Below are positions 22,301 through 28,890 of a stretch of 64,000 nt of DNA, one piece after another. The notes under the pieces were generated by a model. That model saw only the letters and a program-made list of their open reading frames with translations. It had not been told where the DNA came from and ran no database searches. The stretch comes from CAYVGO01 sp964450725 (GTDB taxonomy: Bacteria; Bacteroidota; Bacteroidia; Bacteroidales; UBA932). The stretch spans positions 57,228 to 121,227 of the forward strand of contig CAYVGO010000001.1 of the NCBI GenBank assembly GCA_964450725.1, in the 5' to 3' direction. Made by a program: the position numbers and the translations under genes. Within the stretch, counting starts at the first letter, position 1. Each line of letters begins with the position of its first letter.

Positions 22301-23248
22301 AATATCTGCCATAGTAAATCCTGGAATAGTGATTGAACCGGTATAACTGTTTTCCGATACTAAAACATTTTCCCAAGTATATGTTCCGCCACCACTTCTG
22401 ACATAACCTCCATTAGTAGCAGTAGTACCGTTATTGTTATTTGCCATTGTATTATTACGGAAAAGAACATTGGAACTCCACAAATTAATCATCTTAAAAT
22501 TATTACTATTAGTCTGATTTCCAACAAATAAACAATTTTCCAATAATAAATTGTTTACGCGTCCTGTTACAACACCTCCGGAAGAATTTTGCTTGGTGTT
22601 GTTAACAAAATAACATTGACGTACAGTGTGATTGCCTCCAACTATTTGACCATTACTGTAATGTAATGCCGAACCGGCTGATTCTTGGTTAGCGGAAGCA
22701 TCATAATTATTGGTGTTGGATTCAAAAATACAACGGATAATAGTAGAACTATTGCCGATACAATATACTCCAGCACCACTCCATAGTGTATCAACCACTC
22801 CACCCGTAAAAGTAAGTCCATCAAGTACCACAGCATTTCCCGTAATCCTAATTACACCATTCTGAGATCCTAAGGCGTTGATATTAGTTTGTTTTAAGAT
22901 GGTTCTGTTAACAGAATGAATGTCTAACAATTTTCTATCAACTACACTTGTTTCATTTCCGGTAAAACCGCCGTAAATTTTGAGAGTTTTATTGATGGTA
23001 ATCGCCCCTGCCTTGTTATACGTTCCGGCTGTTACCCAAATTTCATCATTGGCAGAAGCCTGTGATATAGCAGTTGTTAAATCTGCATAACAAATGGTAT
23101 TGTTTGTCCAACTATCGGTAGTTACCGTGGTAAGTCTACCAGTTGTGTTAGTACACGTTCCACTGGGTTGTACTAACAGAATTTCAGCATGGAGTTTAGT
23201 GTTAAAAATAATGGCACAGATAATTAAGAAAAATTTCGTAAATCTCAT
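10337..23248 (-). CDS. Giant T9SS type B surface protein with beta-helix, InlB-type, YDG and MBG repeats (4303 aa)
   Basis: A signal peptide (cleavage near residue 21, NTKLHA) leads into two beta-helix regions (about 22-380 and 380-795; the second begins VRYVTESGAGTKSGLTW). Five InlB-type repeats follow (about 880-1305, each ending in LYAKWT-like motifs), then a third beta-helix (about 1310-1780, opening IRYITLTGAGNKTGSSW) and another InlB-type repeat. Residues about 1940-3990 hold a putative Ig domain, 13 YDG modules (KVYDGNN type), three MBG-type modules (FGDADPTLTY type) and six or seven TYNG modules. Two InlB-like repeats precede the C-terminal sorting domain (about 4213-4303: VVTPNGDGLNDRLYI, VYIYNRTGNVVY, GTYILFIHY), which marks T9SS export and surface attachment. 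No enzymatic motif was seen; adhesion or a matrix role is inferred. It is transcribed alone. Confidence 0.93.
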   Translation of the reverse strand: MRFTKFFLIICAIIFNTKLHAEILLVQPSGTCTNTTGRLTTVTTDSWTNNTICYADLTTAISQASANDEIWVTAGTYNKAGAITINKTLKIYGGFTGNETSVVDRKLLDIHSVNRTILKQTNINALGSQNGVIRITGNAVVLDGLTFTGGVVDTLWSGAGVYCIGNSSTIIRCIFESNTNNYDASANQESAGSALHYSNGQIVGGNHTVRQCYFVNNTKQNSSGGVVTGRVNNLLLENCLFVGNQTNSNNFKMINLWSSNVLFRNNTMANNNNGTTATNGGYVRSGGGTYTWENVLVSENSYTGSITIPGFTMADISEFKNPPAGTGIISDWQTYDWSLQLSSPRIDAGTNSTWTNSDVDLNGDARIINGKVDLGAFEFSNVRYVTESGAGTKSGLTWDNAASADELQAMISDTNTSVIYIAKGTYNITAQLEVSTPKKIYGGFSGTEYALSDRDLSLIHSTNETTIRQTGTTSVTNRVFYVSVADAVIDGLTITGGFLNNSAYGGGIWSRRSITISNCYIHSNISSAGGGGIAIDDGANNRIDRSFIENCWIANNQAASNNGIGGGIFSRGPETPLDIVNTILSNNYAQNYGGGFGTANSVTGGITVSTINIINCTVVKNRTSQLSSNTGNNNKASGISPASGMGTMYKNTLIWGNRCDALSGVNQQYNCRNHISSSLINCAIEGTGTIFTAEGVGSVIDPVGSGYVTTVENNIVLTSTDPEFVAPITTLSVTPDWRTANWSLKPTSPLINRGTNIGVLSPKDVAGNTRIWNPSGRTDGIIDIGAYEQTQKAIRAITFSGTTSFVYNATVQAPETTAVDNTSDNRLPVGNWGEIAVYSDANYTTLVPSPIIPATYYSKFVDTNGHWTESGGSYTIVPKVYTVAFNTNGGTGTMTPQIFSFGSSAAQVLKTNTFLRTGYTFDGWATTASGPVVYNNQHSMVHDTYATQNGTLTLYAKWTAIPYAIVYSGNSISSNGVPLVGAPNIPDATLDATYGLAMPATTIPTLTGYTFNGYYDTPAATGGTQYYTSSMASARTWNKTSGAVLYARWTAQSHTIAFNANGSGASTGTPATVSATVGMPMPAAVTAPTRPGYTFQGYFDAATGGTQYYTASMAGTQNWDKGGNTTLYAQWTVNTYTVLFSGNTISSNGDALIGTPSIPAATVTATYDAAMPIPSPSTPPTLQGYTFAGYYDTNAATGGTQYYTASMTSSRTWNIASITTLYARWIPLTYTVTLDKQNGTGGASSLPATYYGALMSSTTAPTRPGYLFAGYYASPNGEGTQYYNSAMVGVNPWDIVGNDTIYAYWTGTIRYITLTGAGNKTGSSWANAGDGTQIGRLASDVGVTEVWIAQGEHNITVEQTITNPGVNIYGGFVGGETGTTATATTPPRNPETNVTTIKQTGTPGPQNRVLYISAAGGTVTINGLTITGGNIAGNYRGAGIYAVSTVNIENCIIDGNSAPDGTGGGLYLSGTRSVVKGCKITNNDASNGGGIYSEATDVNIMATDLFQNIASVNGGGLWLGGSNATITGCKITENSLTGTTSAGGGIYAGGSFNKIASCIIAGNAVGTISNAATQWGGGICINTAGSATTNVIENCLIANNRAGQGGGVLIVSTGYYMNMRNSTVVNNFASTTASSGGIAGASSNTNYRTIRNTIIWGNKQGSNINTAIGVSIAEGCALEGVGVSGGNVYNLNPINGHVAGPNFVIPTVTATANATRWAVNSDWTLTPTSPLINRGASTIWSPVADTTDLAGNPRIFLGANGVGKVDIGAYEQTDIAVRSVTYDFISFVYNATTRKPSATDATSDSRTPAGVWTTTAYSDGTFTTTVANPTTPGTYYVKSTDGNGHWTEIGSSYTIVPKVYTVRFNSNAGSGTMTDQLLSFSSTATTPLSANTFTRAGYVFIGWATSAAGAVVYSDLHAMDHSTFTTPNGILNLYAVWTVTPVTLTAQTATPTIYGNTGYSYNIVATSGSGSYTFSLASGSLPTGFTLSNAGVLTAPTVTANAGTYNLSIKVIDANTSTATANITLVISPKAITLSTTASKVYDGNNTLSLANVLPNSWAGPIGGIVGSEVITLTGLTGAQYTSANAHPTTLITNTGTPTYTHGASATALANYTITLNITGNITPKPITLTSTASKTYDGSNALTFAEIPAGSKSWTGPTGGIVSGQVIALNALTGSTYNSANVHNTLPTTGGAPTYSYSNGADAGNYNITLNVSGTINPKAITLSTTATKVYDGNNVVELANLAKTSWTNADNTNIISGDMLTLSALSGATYANANYHTATALAAQGLKTWTGTNLNYNITFTITTGAISKATVYVNALPQTKVYGSSDPTFTYVYTPNPLITGNSFTGTLSRTAGTNVGSYPISIGTLSAGNNYAITYTGADLTIIAAGGALTIDPITAVTYNGSAQTPTVVVKNAGGTILTLNTDYTISYSNNTNAGVASVTVNGINGYAGALGSSSFTINPKAVTITSTATKVYDGNNIINISDLSTTTWTGTGGLIATQTITLTTLGGTTYNLTNVHSSLAAIPGTPTYSYTNGAAANNYTITLNITGNITAKPVTLTSTATKVYDGNNSLALAEMATTSWTGTTGGIVGGETITLNTLTGAQYTNANVHGSTLITTKGTSTFTGAGNYVVTLNITGSITAKPITLTSTATKVYNGNNTLSIDDVTTKSWTGTNGIITGQTVTLATLTGAQYINANIHAPTLITTKGTSSFTNSTNYIITFDITGSITAKDITLTTTAAKVYDGNNMVTLTNLDKTSWTNADNANIINGDVFTLSNLTGATYTNANYHTATALSNQGAITWAGVNFGNYNITFTITTGAINKATVQVIVDAKSKIFGATEPVFTYTSVPSSLITGNTFTGALARIPGETAGSYPINIGTLSAGNNYTIVYTGANLTIIPSAGSLSIDAIADVTYNGLPQTPSIVVKNGATTLIAGTDYTVSYTNNISAGTNTAIVNVTGTGTYIGASGSATFTILPKAITLTTTASKVYDGNNGVTMANLAKTSWTNADNTNIISGDVLTLSVLSGATYTNANYHTPTALSAQGTKTWTGLNSGNYNITFTITTGAIHKAPLSVNGFNITKVYDGNNTVTNFGSPAFSGFIGSENATVTIAASTYNDATVGGSKPITMGIVTMTGGSAMAINYNIIQPIGITGSITSSMGALTINPIAAVTYTGSAQNPTIVVKSGTTVLTANTDYTVTINNNTNAGTAVVNVTGVGGYAGAFGNANFTINPKPVTVTGYSITKVYDGTTTVTNFGSPSFNGLVGAETATVNTGTSTYDTKEVGTGKAITLGTVTMTGGSAIASNYVITQPTGIIGIITTKSLTVNGFNISKVYDGNNTVNNFGTPVFNGLVGAEMATVTIAASTYNDATVGTGKTITLGVITATAGTGGFIASNYDIISPTGITGIITPSTSSLTIEPISAVLTYNGSPQTPTVVVKSGGRTLVVNTDYTVTYLYNTNAGIATVNVTGTNGYIGASASANFTINPKTITVTGFNITKVYDANDNVTAFGTLSFAGLVAGEASTVNTFGVTATYNNANVGTGKSISYTGTFSMIGGNAIASNYTITQPSSLTGMITALRITKPTVMGTLTYNGSAQSPTIPTNAAYTITGNSQTNAGSYNATVTLISTNNYQWADGTTTVLTLPWTIEKASVIIVATPQTKAFGDADPTLTYSYTPNPLIAGNSLTGTLQRAAGEELGTYLINQGTLSAGNNYVMTYTSAHLTVTPSVGSLSIDPIPFVTYNGTAQRPEVTVRNNAGVVLPNTDYTVAYSNNINAGTDATVIVMGTNGYTGTFVTQFTILPKEITLTSTVSKPYDGTTTLSLDEMATTSWNDITSGLVNGQIITLTALTNAQYTNVNAHTNTLITTNGTPTYSYSGGAIASNYVITLEQIGSITKAPLTITANDLNKLMGKVIRPTGTEFTATGLKNGETIDKVTLTCSQFGSTTAAQGSYPIGISNPTGGTFNVENYTITYVNGTLTIGKSLKNNTIAVTPPADVFYDGLEHKENPIVKDGTTVLSEGVDYTLSYSNDVVNIGTVTVTITGIGYYGESRTTTYKIKPQVYTVTFESNGGTAVANMKIEKGAKIQIPQDPTKYRYLLEYWYKDAELTEIWDFETEEVYRDITLYAKWSRPYIKVYFDGAEGTAAYTVDTVQYGDPYQKFPDVRYMNYPLVGWYNEEGEVVNPTDTLFTTQQTMTLYARFRTDFNQPEKNNHVVTPNGDGLNDRLYINFLAKDNQPISNATVYIYNRTGNVVYRLGHYEMHDGDFDGKDLASGTYILFIHYMAGSKSKNYQGSISIIREP

Positions 23249-23584
23249 AAGGAAAATATTTGAACTAAATTAAATTGACAATGTTTATCTCTAATTGTAT
23301 AACGTATTAAATGCACTTTCAAATGAAATAAAACAAAATTATTCACTCTTATTAAACTATATTAACTTAGATTAATGCGGTAAAATATGACTTCTTCTAC
23401 TGAAATGAAACATGTATTCGGCGTTTATATAAGTTTAAATTTTATAGTTTTTACTAAATTACTTAATTTTTTATAATTGATATATGTAAGTTAAATTTAA
23501 GTAGATGTAAATATTTTATTTAATTTTAATGTATGATATATCTTCTTGTATTAAGGAATATTTTGATGTGAAAAACAATCGCAT
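23249..23584. other. AT-rich divergent promoter region
   Basis: No gene is supported. On the minus strand TAATTTTG at 23341-23334 fits the -7 pattern and would give the giant gene a leader of about 85 bases, but no -33 TTG is properly placed. The rest is A/T-rich with no clear hairpin. Confidence 0.35.
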
Positions 23585-23616
23585 TTTGAATGTTTGAAAA
23601 TAATTTCTACCTTTGC
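23585..23616 (+). promoter_or_regulatory. Predicted promoter of the small lipoprotein gene
   Basis: TTTG at 23585-23588 and TACCTTTGC at 23608-23616 are separated by 19 bases, a good match to the Bacteroidota -33/-7 arrangement. The ATG lies 34 bases downstream. Confidence 0.6.
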
Positions 23617-23649
23617 TCCGTTATATATATAAATTTAAAACAATTAAGT

Positions 23650-23898
23650 ATGAAAAAGTTTTTTATAGCAATATCTTTAGTGGCATTTGTATTTGTGGTA
23701 TTCTCTTGTGGTGATAAAAATAAGAAAACTTGTAAAACTTGTGGTTGGGCAGAGACTGCAGGTGGAAATATTACAACTGAAGTAGGTGAAAAATGTGATG
23801 GTGATATTGATGCTTTTATAAATCAAGGGCCTCAGGCTGGTACTGCTTCTACATCTGCAACTGTTAAAAATGTACAGAAACATCCTGTTTGTAAATAA
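23650..23898 (+). CDS. Small cysteine-containing lipoprotein, unknown function
   Basis: 82 residues. The start at 23650 gives MKKFFIAISLVAFVFVVFSC, a textbook lipoprotein signal with Cys 20 as the lipidation site; an upstream in-frame start at 23590 would precede the predicted promoter and is rejected. The mature part is short and polar, with CKTCGW soon after the lipidated Cys, plus Cys in KCDGD and at the penultimate position (HPVCK). The CxxC could bind metal or form a disulphide. I do not recognise the family. It is monocistronic, with a good promoter and a strong terminator, so it is probably a real, expressed gene. Confidence 0.8.
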   Translation: MKKFFIAISLVAFVFVVFSCGDKNKKTCKTCGWAETAGGNITTEVGEKCDGDIDAFINQGPQAGTASTSATVKNVQKHPVCK

Positions 23899-23921
23899 AT
23901 AATACTTCAGTGTTTATATTT

Positions 23922-23952
23922 AAAAGGTTGCTTAATGAAAGCAGCCTTTTTG
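23922..23952 (+). terminator. Terminator after the small lipoprotein gene
   Basis: AAAAGGTTGCTT pairs with AAAGCAGCCTTTT around a short loop, with one mismatch, and the right arm ends in a T-run at 23946-23951. Confidence 0.65.
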
Positions 23953-24034
23953 TGTTGGCAGACAAAGAGAGAGTTCTGTAATAAATTATTCCAAAAGGAA
24001 TTTGATAAGTTGTAATGTAAAACATAATAATAAC

Positions 24035-24472
24035 ATGCTTAGAAGTATATTTTTTAGACGGCGTGAACCCAGAAAATTTAATTATAAACCTCGGTTTTAT
24101 GATCCTCGTAAGGAAGAACAGGAGCAAAGAGTAGAACGGATTAAACAGGAATTGGGAATGACCGACGATACACAAGAAAGTAACCCTCAAAGTTATTCGG
24201 AAAGAATCAAAGGGACATTTGCCAATGAGCGAAAGCACCTTAAATCTCGTACAATTTTTGATTTAATCACTTCAAAAAGAATAAGAATGATTGTACGCGT
24301 ATTCTCAGTACTACTTATAGTAATTATGGGTTATTTGTTGAGTGTAGGTTTAAAGACTATTTTTTATGCACATGAAGCAAAAAAAGATAGTAAACAAGTC
24401 GAATCTCAGAAAAAACAAGATGAAAATATTTTTGAAGAAGACTATACTAATATAATCATTGAAGATGAGTAA
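24035..24472 (+). CDS. Small single-span membrane protein upstream of mutL
   Basis: 145 residues from the ATG at 24035 (MLRSIFFRRREPRKFNYKPR); an earlier TTG at 24002 is possible but gives a poor start. The N-terminal half is highly charged (RFYDPRKEEQEQRVERIKQE). One transmembrane segment follows near residues 87-107 (MIVRVFSVLLIVIMGYLLSVGL), then an acidic/lysine-rich tail. Topology with the basic half inside is expected. I do not know a function. Its stop overlaps the mutL start, which shows co-translation with mutL. Confidence 0.75.
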   Translation: MLRSIFFRRREPRKFNYKPRFYDPRKEEQEQRVERIKQELGMTDDTQESNPQSYSERIKGTFANERKHLKSRTIFDLITSKRIRMIVRVFSVLLIVIMGYLLSVGLKTIFYAHEAKKDSKQVESQKKQDENIFEEDYTNIIIEDE

Positions 24473-26252
24473 CGGAAGTGTTATTCGACTTTTGCCCGAT
24501 AGTGTTGCCAATCAAATTGCTGCAGGTGAAGTAGTACAACGACCCTCTTCGGTTGTTAAGGAACTGATGGAAAACGCTGTAGATGCCGGCGCCACGGAGA
24601 TAAAAGTTGTTATTACCGATTCCGGTCGTACGGCGATTCAAATTATAGATAACGGTTGTGGAATGGAGATGACCGATGCTCGTCTTGCATTTGAACGTCA
24701 TGCAACTTCAAAAATAGTTAAAGCTGAAGATTTATTTGCATTGCAAACTTTTGGTTTTCGTGGAGAAGCCTTGCCTTCGATTGCTGCCGTTGCAGAAGTA
24801 GAGTTAAGAACCGGGCGTGCAGAAGATGAATTGGGAACTTTGTTGATTATTCGAGGTTCAGAAATTGTAAAGCAAACTCATATTTCTAAATGTGTAGGAA
24901 CCAATATAACCATAAAAAATCTCTTTTTCAATATTCCGGTAAGGCGTAAATTTTTAAAAAGTGATGGAGTTGAATTTTCTAATATTTTGAATGAGTTTGA
25001 AAGAGTGGTTCTTTGTTATCCTCAAATAGCCTTTGGATTATACCATAATCAAAAAACGTTGTATGATTTGCCTGCCGCATCGGCCCGACAGCGTATTGCC
25101 GATTTGTATGGTAAAAATCGAGTATTAGTTCCTTTAGAAGTTGAGACTGGCTTTGTGAAAATCGAAGGTTTTATTGGAAATCCCCAAAGTGCAAAAAAAA
25201 GAAAAGGAGAGCAGTTTTTTTTTGTGAACAGACGCTTTTTTAAACATACTTATTTTGAAAATGCTGTTTGTAAAGCTTACGAAAAATTAATTCCGGAGAA
25301 TACTTACCCTTCTTTTTTTCTGTATATAGAGGTTGAGTCTCATAGAATTGATGTCAATATACATCCAACCAAAACTGAAATAAAATTTGAAGATGAACAA
25401 TTAATTTGGCAATCTCTTCATGCCGGGGTTCGGGAAAGTTTGGGAAAAGCGGCATTTGTACCTTATCTGGATTTTGATAATGTTCACAATATTCAAATGA
25501 ATGCAAAACCTTCGTCCAATAACATTTCAATGCCGGAATTTACTGTAAATCCGCAGTACAATCCTTTTGAAGAGAAGGAAGATATTGACTTTCCTTCAAA
25601 TTTTGGACAAAACGGAGTTTATCAATCCTCAATTCCTGTATCTCAAGGCAATGATCATGCCCCTTCACTATTTGGCAATTTGGCTGTTTCCGAAAAAAAA
25701 ATCTTTCAGTTGAATTCAAAATTTATTGTTACTACACTCACTTCCGGTTTATTACTTATTCATCAGCACCGGGCACATAGTCGAATTTTATATGATAAAT
25801 TAAAAACTCAACAAAATATAGGTCAACATTCTATTGCTCAAATTCATTCTCCACAGATTAGTGTTACTCCACATGTTTATCATTTGTTACTTCAAAATAT
25901 TCCATTGTTACAAGATTTAGGAATTGTGATTACAGATGGAGGTAATGAACAAATACAAATTATTACTCTTCCTGTTGAAATTCGAAATGTGCAATTGGAG
26001 GATTTCTTGTCGGCAATTGCCGATGAGTTGGAAAATGGAAATTTACAAACTTTGGAAGATTATAAAGATGGTATTTTTCGTCGCACGGCAACACAACTTG
26101 CCGTAAAAAGCGGAGAAATACTTCCTCTCCAAATGATGAATGCCATTGTAGAAGAATTGCTTCAATGTTCTTCTCCTGATGTTTGTCCTTATGGTAAAAA
26201 AACATTTGAACTTTTATCTTTGACGGAAATTCAAAGTAAGTTTAATTTGTGA
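24465..26252 (+). CDS. mutL: DNA mismatch repair protein MutL
   Basis: 595 residues from the ATG at 24465 (MSNGSVIRLLPDSVANQIAAGEVV); a start at 24459 adds two residues. It links MutS recognition to downstream repair. The GHKL ATPase motifs are intact: ELMENAVDAGATEI, DNGCGM and FGFRGEALPSI. The S5-like domain includes KKRKGEQFFFVNRRF and DVNIHPTKTEIKF. In the C-terminal dimerisation domain the metal-binding endonuclease motif DQHAxxExxxxE appears as HQHRAHSRILYDK, with Asp and the first Glu missing, while the later CPYGKKT resembles the CPHGRP motif. Nicking activity is therefore doubtful. The gene overlaps the preceding small membrane protein by 8 bases. Confidence 0.95.
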   Translation: MSNGSVIRLLPDSVANQIAAGEVVQRPSSVVKELMENAVDAGATEIKVVITDSGRTAIQIIDNGCGMEMTDARLAFERHATSKIVKAEDLFALQTFGFRGEALPSIAAVAEVELRTGRAEDELGTLLIIRGSEIVKQTHISKCVGTNITIKNLFFNIPVRRKFLKSDGVEFSNILNEFERVVLCYPQIAFGLYHNQKTLYDLPAASARQRIADLYGKNRVLVPLEVETGFVKIEGFIGNPQSAKKRKGEQFFFVNRRFFKHTYFENAVCKAYEKLIPENTYPSFFLYIEVESHRIDVNIHPTKTEIKFEDEQLIWQSLHAGVRESLGKAAFVPYLDFDNVHNIQMNAKPSSNNISMPEFTVNPQYNPFEEKEDIDFPSNFGQNGVYQSSIPVSQGNDHAPSLFGNLAVSEKKIFQLNSKFIVTTLTSGLLLIHQHRAHSRILYDKLKTQQNIGQHSIAQIHSPQISVTPHVYHLLLQNIPLLQDLGIVITDGGNEQIQIITLPVEIRNVQLEDFLSAIADELENGNLQTLEDYKDGIFRRTATQLAVKSGEILPLQMMNAIVEELLQCSSPDVCPYGKKTFELLSLTEIQSKFNL

Positions 26253-26284
26253 GGTAATATCAATTTCGTCGGTTATAGAACCGT

Positions 26285-26315
26285 TGTATTTTTAACTTCT
26301 TTTCGTTATCTTTGC
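26285..26315 (+). promoter_or_regulatory. Predicted promoter of the dksA-like/lspA transcript
   Basis: TTG at 26285-26287 is followed after 20 bases by TATCTTTG at 26308-26315. The ATG of the DksA-like gene lies 34 bases downstream. Confidence 0.5.
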
Positions 26316-26349
26316 CGCTTATCAAAATAACAACTTTAAAATCATCACT

Positions 26350-26739
26350 ATGAACCAAGACAATATTGTCGAGAAAAAATCTTATTCCGATACTGAGCTT
26401 GCCGAATTTAAATCTATTATTGAAGAAAAATTGGCTAAGGCAAATAAAGACTTTGCTGTTCTTCGTGAAATGTTGTCCCTCAGTACGGGAAATGATGTCA
26501 ACGATACCTCTCCTACTTTCAAAGTTTTGGAAGAAGGCGCCTCAACTTTATCAAAAGAAGAGTTAAGTAAGTTGGCTGAACGTCAACAAAAGTTTATAAA
26601 ATCTTTAGAGGCTGCTTTAGTAAGAATTGAAAATAAAACCTATGGTATTTGTCGTGAAACAGGAAAGTTAATTCCTGCAGAAAGGTTACGAATTGTACCT
26701 CATGCGACTTTATGTGTAGAAGTAAAAAAACAACGATAA
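26350..26739 (+). CDS. TraR/DksA family protein
   Basis: 129 residues. A coiled-coil-like N-terminal half (YSDTELAEFKSIIEEKLAKANKDF ... LSKEELSKLAERQQKFIKSLEAALVRIE) is followed by the short C-terminal segment TYGICRETGKLIPAERLRIVPHATLCVE, the form of the DksA zinc-finger region usual in Bacteroidota. Only two of the four classical zinc cysteines remain (in GIC and TLC), so metal binding is uncertain. DksA-type proteins bind the RNA polymerase secondary channel; a role in transcription control is inferred from the family. lspA follows after eight bases. Confidence 0.88.
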   Translation: MNQDNIVEKKSYSDTELAEFKSIIEEKLAKANKDFAVLREMLSLSTGNDVNDTSPTFKVLEEGASTLSKEELSKLAERQQKFIKSLEAALVRIENKTYGICRETGKLIPAERLRIVPHATLCVEVKKQR

Positions 26740-26747
26740 CCTTCTCT

Positions 26748-27362
26748 ATGAATAGGAAATTTTCAGTTATTATTGCGTCTCTGTTTGTCTTGTTGCTCAT
26801 TGACCAAATTGTCAAAATATATATAAAAACTCATTTTTCACTGGGTGAGGAGATTAGTTACATTGGAAACTGGGCAAAAATACATTTTACAGAAAATCCC
26901 GGATTTGCTCTCGGACTTTCTTTTGGAGGAAACGTTGGTAAAATTGTATTGACTCTCATTAGAATGGTGGCGAGCGTTTTCTTAGTTTATTATCTGTTTA
27001 AACTTTCCAAACAAAAAGTTTCTAATGGTGTTATTGTAGGAATTACATTAGTAACTGCGGGAGCAATAGGAAATTTGATTGACTGTGTTTTTTATGGGGT
27101 TTTATTCGGAGAATCAACGTATCATACCGTAGCAACATTTTTACCTCAAAGCGGAGGATATGCACCTTGGTTACTTGGAAGGGTCGTAGATATGTTTTAT
27201 TTTCCTGTAATCCAAACGACATATCCTAATTGGTTGCCATTTGTAGGTGGTCAAGAATTGATTTTTTTCAGATTTATATTTAATATTGCCGACGCATCCA
27301 TCACTATAGGAGTTATTTATTTACTCCTTTTTCAACGTCGATTTTTTATCAAAAAATCTTGA
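26748..27362 (+). CDS. lspA: Lipoprotein signal peptidase (SPase II)
   Basis: 204 residues from the ATG at 26748 (MNRKFSVIIASLF). LspA cleaves prolipoproteins before the lipidated cysteine in the inner membrane. Four transmembrane segments are visible (near residues 5-22, 55-85, 95-115 and 170-195). The two catalytic aspartates are expected in GAIGNLIDCV/GRVVDMF and FNIADASITIG. The segment between them is longer than in E. coli LspA (YHTVATFLPQSGGYAPW ... YPNWLPFVGGQE), as is common in Bacteroidota. It overlaps no neighbour but lies 3 bases before rsmG, so the two are probably co-transcribed. Confidence 0.93.
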   Translation: MNRKFSVIIASLFVLLLIDQIVKIYIKTHFSLGEEISYIGNWAKIHFTENPGFALGLSFGGNVGKIVLTLIRMVASVFLVYYLFKLSKQKVSNGVIVGITLVTAGAIGNLIDCVFYGVLFGESTYHTVATFLPQSGGYAPWLLGRVVDMFYFPVIQTTYPNWLPFVGGQELIFFRFIFNIADASITIGVIYLLLFQRRFFIKKS

Positions 27363-27365
27363 CCT

Positions 27366-27995
27366 GTGAATTCTTCCATAAATGTCATACAAAATTATTT
27401 TCCGAATTTTACATCTAAGCAATATCAGCAATTACAGCAATATGCAGAGGTGCTAACGGCAAATAATCAATTGATTAACCTTATTTCCAGAAAAGATGTA
27501 GAGCATGTTCTTTTAAGGCATATTTTGCATTCGTTGTCAATTGCTAAATTCTTTACATTTGCTTCTCAGGAAACGGTTGTTGATTTGGGTACAGGAGGAG
27601 GATTGCCGGGAATACCATTAGCTATTGTATTTCCCAAAACACAATTTATATTGGTAGATTCTATCGCTAAAAAAATAGCCGCAGTAAGGCAAATGTCAGA
27701 TAATCTTTTACTGAAAAATGTTATTACTCGTCATGCCAGAGTTGAAGATATAAATGATAAAGCAGATGTTATTGTTACAAGAGCCGTTGCTCCTTTAACA
27801 ACATTGATACATTGGACAAGTAAGACCTTGAAAAATAATTTACCTGAAAATCGAGGAATTATTGCATTGAAAGGAGGAGACTTGCAATCGGAAATACAGG
27901 CTTTTAATGCTCGAAATATAAATATTTATAATCTTTCTGACTGCTTCGAAGAAGAATTTTTTGAAACAAAAAAAATTGTATTTTATCATTTGTGA
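27366..27995 (+). CDS. rsmG: 16S rRNA (guanine-527-N7)-methyltransferase
   Basis: 209 residues starting at a GTG, which follows lspA after three bases. RsmG methylates G527 of 16S rRNA using S-adenosylmethionine. The SAM-binding glycine-rich loop is VVDLGTGGGLPGIPLAIVFP (near residues 70-90), followed by FILVDSIAKKIAAV with the acidic residue that holds the ribose, and by DVIVTRAVAPL. Length is normal for the family. No anomaly was noticed. Confidence 0.94.
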   Translation: MNSSINVIQNYFPNFTSKQYQQLQQYAEVLTANNQLINLISRKDVEHVLLRHILHSLSIAKFFTFASQETVVDLGTGGGLPGIPLAIVFPKTQFILVDSIAKKIAAVRQMSDNLLLKNVITRHARVEDINDKADVIVTRAVAPLTTLIHWTSKTLKNNLPENRGIIALKGGDLQSEIQAFNARNINIYNLSDCFEEEFFETKKIVFYHL

Positions 27996-28026
27996 AAATC
28001 CTGTTTGAAATTGTAAATTGAAACTC

Positions 28027-28872
28027 ATGAAATTTATTGGTGCACATATTAGTACTTCCGGAGGTGTAGAAAATGCTATCGGCAATGCGTTAAACATTAA
28101 TGCGAATGCCTTTGCTTTGTTTACTAAAAATCAACGACAATGGGTTGCTCCGCCATTGTCGAAAAGTTCTATTGAGAAATTTAAACAAGGTTGCGAAAAA
28201 CATCACTTTACACCTTCTCAAATATTACCTCACGACAGTTATTTAATCAATTTGGGACATCCTACTGATGACGGTTTTGAAAAATCTCTCAATGCTTTTA
28301 CCGATGAACTTCAACGCTGTGAACAATTGGGTTTGGATCGCTTGAATTTCCATCCCGGCAGTCATTTAAACACAATTACTGAACAAGAATGTTTGTTACG
28401 GATTGCTCAAGCCATCAATCAAGGACTTGCGGCCACAAAAAATGTTATTGCCGTCATAGAAAACACCGCTGGACAAGGGACAAACTTAGGTTACACTTTT
28501 GAACACTTAGCAACGATTATTGATAATGTTAAAGATAAAAGTAGGGTAGGAGTGTGTATTGATACTTGTCATACGTTTGCTGCCGGTTATCCGATTCACA
28601 CAGAAGAAGGGTTTACAACCGTTTTTGACCATTTTGATAAAACAGTAGGATTTGCCTATCTTCGAGGAATGCATCTCAATGATGCTAAAAAAGAATGTGG
28701 TTCAAAAGTAGATAGACATGAAAGTTTAGGTAAAGGGTTTATTGGAATGTTGGCATTTCAAAAAATTATGCAAGACCATAGATTTGATAATATTCCTTTG
28801 ATTTTGGAAACTCCCAATCCTGAAATTTGGAAAGATGAAATTGAATTACTACGATCATTTGTAAAGTCATAG
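28027..28872 (+). CDS. nfo: Endonuclease IV (AP endonuclease)
   Basis: 281 residues from the ATG at 28027 (MKFIGAHISTSGGVENAI). The enzyme cuts the DNA backbone 5' of abasic sites in base excision repair. The TIM-barrel signatures are all present: GAHISTSGG, LNFHPGSHL, ENTAGQGTNLG, CIDTCHTFAAGY and MHLNDAKKECGSKVDRHESLGKG, containing the His, Glu and Asp ligands of the three zinc ions. Length is standard. It lies in a plus-strand block with mutL and xseAB, a cluster of DNA repair genes. Confidence 0.96.
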   Translation: MKFIGAHISTSGGVENAIGNALNINANAFALFTKNQRQWVAPPLSKSSIEKFKQGCEKHHFTPSQILPHDSYLINLGHPTDDGFEKSLNAFTDELQRCEQLGLDRLNFHPGSHLNTITEQECLLRIAQAINQGLAATKNVIAVIENTAGQGTNLGYTFEHLATIIDNVKDKSRVGVCIDTCHTFAAGYPIHTEEGFTTVFDHFDKTVGFAYLRGMHLNDAKKECGSKVDRHESLGKGFIGMLAFQKIMQDHRFDNIPLILETPNPEIWKDEIELLRSFVKS

Positions 28873-28890
28873 TAACTTATACAAGATTAA

